This document shows, piece after piece, positions 30,138-31,537 of a stretch of DNA of 31,537 nucleotides (positions are counted from its first letter, which is position 1; each line of letters opens with the position of its first letter). The stretch is from UBA7445 sp042096455 (GTDB lineage: Bacteria > Verrucomicrobiota > Verrucomicrobiia > Opitutales > Coraliomargaritaceae): assembly GCA_042096455.1 (NCBI GenBank), contig JBELLU010000016.1, positions 1 to 31,537 of the forward strand. Direction: 5' to 3'. A program made the translations under genes and the position numbers. The notes below the pieces were generated by a model. It was not told the origin of the DNA and searched no databases. It worked only from the letters and a program-made list of their open reading frames with translations.

Positions 30138-31537
30138 ATGAATAAATACCTCCTCGCTAAAAAAAGCCTCCTCGCGGTCCTCATGGCCGGTCTGATGACG
30201 GCATCATTCATCTTATTACCCAGTGCAGCCGTAGCTCAAAGCGCATCTGAAAAGGTTCGCATCATGGCAGAGGCCTTGCGTGCTCGCGATTCAGGTAATC
30301 TTTCCCTTGCCAAGGAGAAAGCGGAGGAACTCATTCGCCTCGTGCCGAATGACACCAACGCCCAGCGCGTCCTGGCATCCATCAACAGCGAGATGGAGCG
30401 CCGCGGTTCCGGAGAAACCCTCTATGGAGCAACCACCTTGCCTGCCAGTGCCACGGAGGCGGATGCCGGTTCGGTTGCGCTTGCCGCGCAAGCCGAGGCC
30501 GATCGCCTTGCCGAGGAAGCCGCTGCCGCACAAGAAGCGGAACGCCTCGCCGCCAAGGCCCGTACCGAGGCACTCCTCAAAGAAGCCAAAGCGCTTGAGT
30601 CCGCAGGGGACTACGATGGTGCCCGCGCTCAGCTCGATGAATATTTTGCTGCGGGCGCCAATTCCCGCACCGCTCGCAATCTTGATACCAAACTCGAGCG
30701 GATTGCCAACTCGCCCGCTGGAATCGACATGGCTGAAATCAGCCCCAAGTTTGTGGCTGACAGCGAAGTTGTTGAGGATCTCCTTCTTAAAGGTCGCGCC
30801 CAATTCCTGAATGGTGATTACGATGGTGCTTCCGCTACCTTTAAGGAAGTCGAGGCCCGCGCCCCCAACAATTCCGAGGCGAAGCTCTACTCTCAGCGCA
30901 TCGCCCAAGTGGTGGGTGCCATTCAAAAAGCCAATCTCTATAAGACCCGTGAGCAAATGCTCGCGGAGGTCGATCAACAGTGGGAGCGCCCCAAGGTCTT
31001 TGACATCTCCGCCTCCGATGCCGCTGCCGATGGCGGTGACAGCAGCACCCAACGCAAGCTCAACAGCATCGTTATTCCGCAGGTCAATTTCTCCGGTATG
31101 GAGCTCACCCGCGTGATTGAGACCCTCTCCGAGCTTTCCCTGCAATACGATCCCGCCGGCGAGGGCGTCAATATCGTGGTGCTCTTTAACCCCAATAACA
31201 CCAACCCCAGCGTCAATATCAGTCTCCGCAACCTCAGCCTTGACCGCATCCTTCAGTTCGTCACCCAGCAGGTCAATTTCACCTATGAGGTCGGTTCGGA
31301 TGCCGTCACGGTGGCACCCAGCTTCGGCCCGGAAGGCGGTCAAAGCACCGTTACGGAGTTCTTCCCGATTTCCGCGGGTACCGTGATCCGCCTCACCGGT
31401 TTCGGTGATGGTGGCGCTTCGGCCGGGCCGGTTGATCCCTTTGCGCCGGTCGCAAGTTCGAGCAGCGGTCCTTCTGCCAACGAAAAGACCGAAGCCCTGC
31501 AGTCCTTCTTCCAGCGCGCCGGGGTGAATTTCGAACT
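30138..31537 (+). CDS. Secretin-type protein, Amuc_1098-like (3' end beyond window)
   Basis: From the ATG at 30138 the frame stays open for 466 codons to the window edge, so only the N-terminal half is visible. It has a signal peptide (MNKYLLAKKSLLAVLMAGLM...AVAQ, cut near 34). After it come TPR-like helices, an Ala/Glu-rich coiled coil (about 115-155) and another TPR-like part (about 215-260). From about 310 on there are STN/N-domain-like segments (IVIPQVNFSGMELTRVIETLSELS, NISLRNLSLDRILQFVTQQVNFTYEVGSDAVTVAP), the usual front part of secretins. The beta-barrel domain would lie outside the window. This would be the outer membrane pore of the pilus system. No SD sequence is visible. Confidence 0.82.
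   Translation, partial: MNKYLLAKKSLLAVLMAGLMTASFILLPSAAVAQSASEKVRIMAEALRARDSGNLSLAKEKAEELIRLVPNDTNAQRVLASINSEMERRGSGETLYGATTLPASATEADAGSVALAAQAEADRLAEEAAAAQEAERLAAKARTEALLKEAKALESAGDYDGARAQLDEYFAAGANSRTARNLDTKLERIANSPAGIDMAEISPKFVADSEVVEDLLLKGRAQFLNGDYDGASATFKEVEARAPNNSEAKLYSQRIAQVVGAIQKANLYKTREQMLAEVDQQWERPKVFDISASDAAADGGDSSTQRKLNSIVIPQVNFSGMELTRVIETLSELSLQYDPAGEGVNIVVLFNPNNTNPSVNISLRNLSLDRILQFVTQQVNFTYEVGSDAVTVAPSFGPEGGQSTVTEFFPISAGTVIRLTGFGDGGASAGPVDPFAPVASSSSGPSANEKTEALQSFFQRAGVNFE

Overview
The window reads as a piece of a free-living bacterial chromosome from the Verrucomicrobiota, most likely an Opitutae-type lineage. The main reason is the right-hand end (25872-31537). There a lipid-free exported protein, a PilM-like ATPase, two single-pass membrane proteins and a secretin-type protein form a one-directional locus that matches the Akkermansia Amuc_1102-1101-1100-1099-1098 pilus-associated cluster. 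Species cannot be fixed from sequence alone. No tRNA, rRNA, CRISPR array, insertion sequence or phage gene was seen.

Layout. 1-4040 (minus strand): folC (cut by the window edge), accD, comF, a vapBC toxin-antitoxin pair and truA. 4030-4620 (plus): ruvC, divergent from truA. 4617-9064 (minus): the cell-shape cluster mreB-mreC-mreD-mrdA. 9084-14090 (minus): a STAS-domain protein, aconitase, a peroxiredoxin and tyrosyl-tRNA synthetase. 14153-17821 (minus): a disordered Arg/Gly-rich protein, murA, ruvB and a TrmH-family RNA methyltransferase, with a good promoter candidate in front. 18072-19073 (plus): a dimeric-type dUTPase-like protein and a CPBP membrane protease. 19070-21115 (minus): an M3 oligopeptidase. 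21217-25229 (plus): an enoyl reductase-like MDR protein, a LysM/TPR lipoprotein, a cysteine desulfurase and recF. 25221-25721 (minus): a NUDIX hydrolase. 25872-31537 (plus): the pilus-associated locus, running off the right edge.

How the genes work together. Most of the window is housekeeping: fatty acid and folate synthesis, wall precursor synthesis (murA) and wall elongation (mreBCD with PBP2), Holliday junction processing and gap repair (ruvB, ruvC, recF), translation and RNA modification (tyrS, truA, the methyltransferase) and the TCA cycle (acnA). The pilus locus keeps the logic of a classical pilMNOPQ operon, but PilM and PilN appear fused in one chain and the later proteins are the divergent Amuc_1100/1099/1098 types.

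Most notable observations: the PilM-PilN fusion that keeps a PilN-type NLLP motif; an AccD that has lost three of its four zinc-ribbon cysteines; a TyrRS with Thr-Phe-Gly-His in place of the HIGH signature; a disordered RG-rich protein ahead of murA; hairpins at convergent gene ends whose stop codons overlap; and a sign change of plus-strand GC skew around 25.45-26.5 kb that does not follow gene orientation and has the polarity expected of a replication terminus or a rearrangement boundary.
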